Below, piece by piece: positions 5,123 to 5,405 of a DNA stretch of 5,405 nucleotides. The notes under the pieces were generated by a model. The model was not told the DNA's origin, searched no databases, and saw only the letters and a program-made list of their open reading frames with translations. Positions within the stretch are counted from its first letter, which is position 1; every line of letters starts with the position of its first letter. Origin of the DNA: Rhodospirillaceae bacterium. GTDB taxonomy: Bacteria > Pseudomonadota > Alphaproteobacteria > Rhodospirillales > Magnetovibrionaceae. The position numbers were made by a program, and so were the translations under genes. The stretch is taken from assembly GCA_029881835.1 (NCBI GenBank), contig JAOULV010000110.1:1-5405 (forward strand), written 5' to 3'.

Positions 5123-5405
5123 ATGGCCAATGTGGTAGTGGTCGGCTCGCAATGGGGCGACGAAGGTAAGGGAAAAATTGTTGACTGGCTGTCAGAGCGC
5201 GCCGATGTGGTGGTGCGCTTTCAAGGTGGTCACAACGCTGGGCATACGCTTGTTATTGATGGCACGGTGTTTAAGTTACACATCCTGCCAAGCGGTATTG
5301 TGCGCAAGGGCAAGCTTTCGGTTATTGGCAACGGTGTGGTTCTTGACCCGTGGCATTTGCTAAATGAAATTGAAAATTTGCGTGGACAGGGGGTTGAGAT
5401 AAACC
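5123..5405 (+). CDS. purA: Adenylosuccinate synthetase PurA, N-terminal part (runs off the window)
   Basis: PurA joins IMP and aspartate using GTP to give adenylosuccinate, the first step from IMP to AMP, in the cytoplasm. Only 94 complete codons are present, of about 430 expected. The diagnostic N-terminus is intact: the GTP-binding loop SQWGDEGKGKIVDWL (residues 9-23) with catalytic D13, and the IMP/GTP-site segment FQGGHNAGHT (33-42) with catalytic H41. Both residues sit at the same numbers as in the E. coli enzyme. LHILPSGIV and GNGVVLDP (residues 69-76) also follow the family. The ATG at 5123 places these residues exactly and is preceded by AGGGA at 5106-5110, a rather distant 12 nt. It lies 40 nt after hisZ with no terminator between. 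The end is cut by the window, not by a mutation. Confidence 0.96.
   Translation, partial: MANVVVVGSQWGDEGKGKIVDWLSERADVVVRFQGGHNAGHTLVIDGTVFKLHILPSGIVRKGKLSVIGNGVVLDPWHLLNEIENLRGQGVEIN

Overview
The window looks like an ordinary chromosomal stretch from an alphaproteobacterium of moderate G+C. The strongest pointer is the 3' half: hisZ directly followed by purA, an order I associate with Rhodospirillales-like Alphaproteobacteria. The style of HisZ (RPDQTPQVAR, ERQFAQVGAEIIG) and the weak Shine-Dalgarno sequences before several genes also fit. I cannot name a genus. There is no sign of a phage, transposon, CRISPR array or tRNA/rRNA gene.

Layout. Positions 1-158 are a non-coding leader with inverted repeats. 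It precedes a small, unrecognised 100-residue protein gene (159-461, +) with four cysteines in its C-terminal half. That gene converges on a gamma-glutamyltransferase-family gene (497-2044, -), 35 nt away stop to stop. The GGT-like gene is divergent, across 84 nt, from a lipoprotein gene (2129-3388, +) that joins a ChaN/Tiki-type haem-binding domain to a C-terminal PDZ domain. Converging on the lipoprotein gene is a 44-residue single-span membrane protein gene (3425-3559, -). It has a strong ribosome binding site, a G-x3-G-x3-G glycine zipper and its own rho-independent terminator. About 345 bp of GGCC-rich non-coding DNA then leads to hisZ (3919-5082, +) and the first 94 codons of purA (5123-end, +), which are probably co-transcribed.

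How the genes work together. HisZ and PurA both belong to biosynthesis that touches purine nucleotides: HisZ activates and regulates the short-form HisG, which consumes ATP and PRPP, and PurA makes adenylosuccinate from IMP. The GGT-like enzyme and the ChaN-PDZ lipoprotein share a divergent intergenic region but have no obvious common pathway.

I see no clear new multi-gene system. The items most worth following are the 44-residue glycine-zipper protein, the GGT homologue that keeps the catalytic threonine but has lost several residues that bind gamma-glutamyl substrates in the E. coli enzyme, the ChaN-PDZ architecture, and the four-cysteine 100-residue protein with its structured leader.
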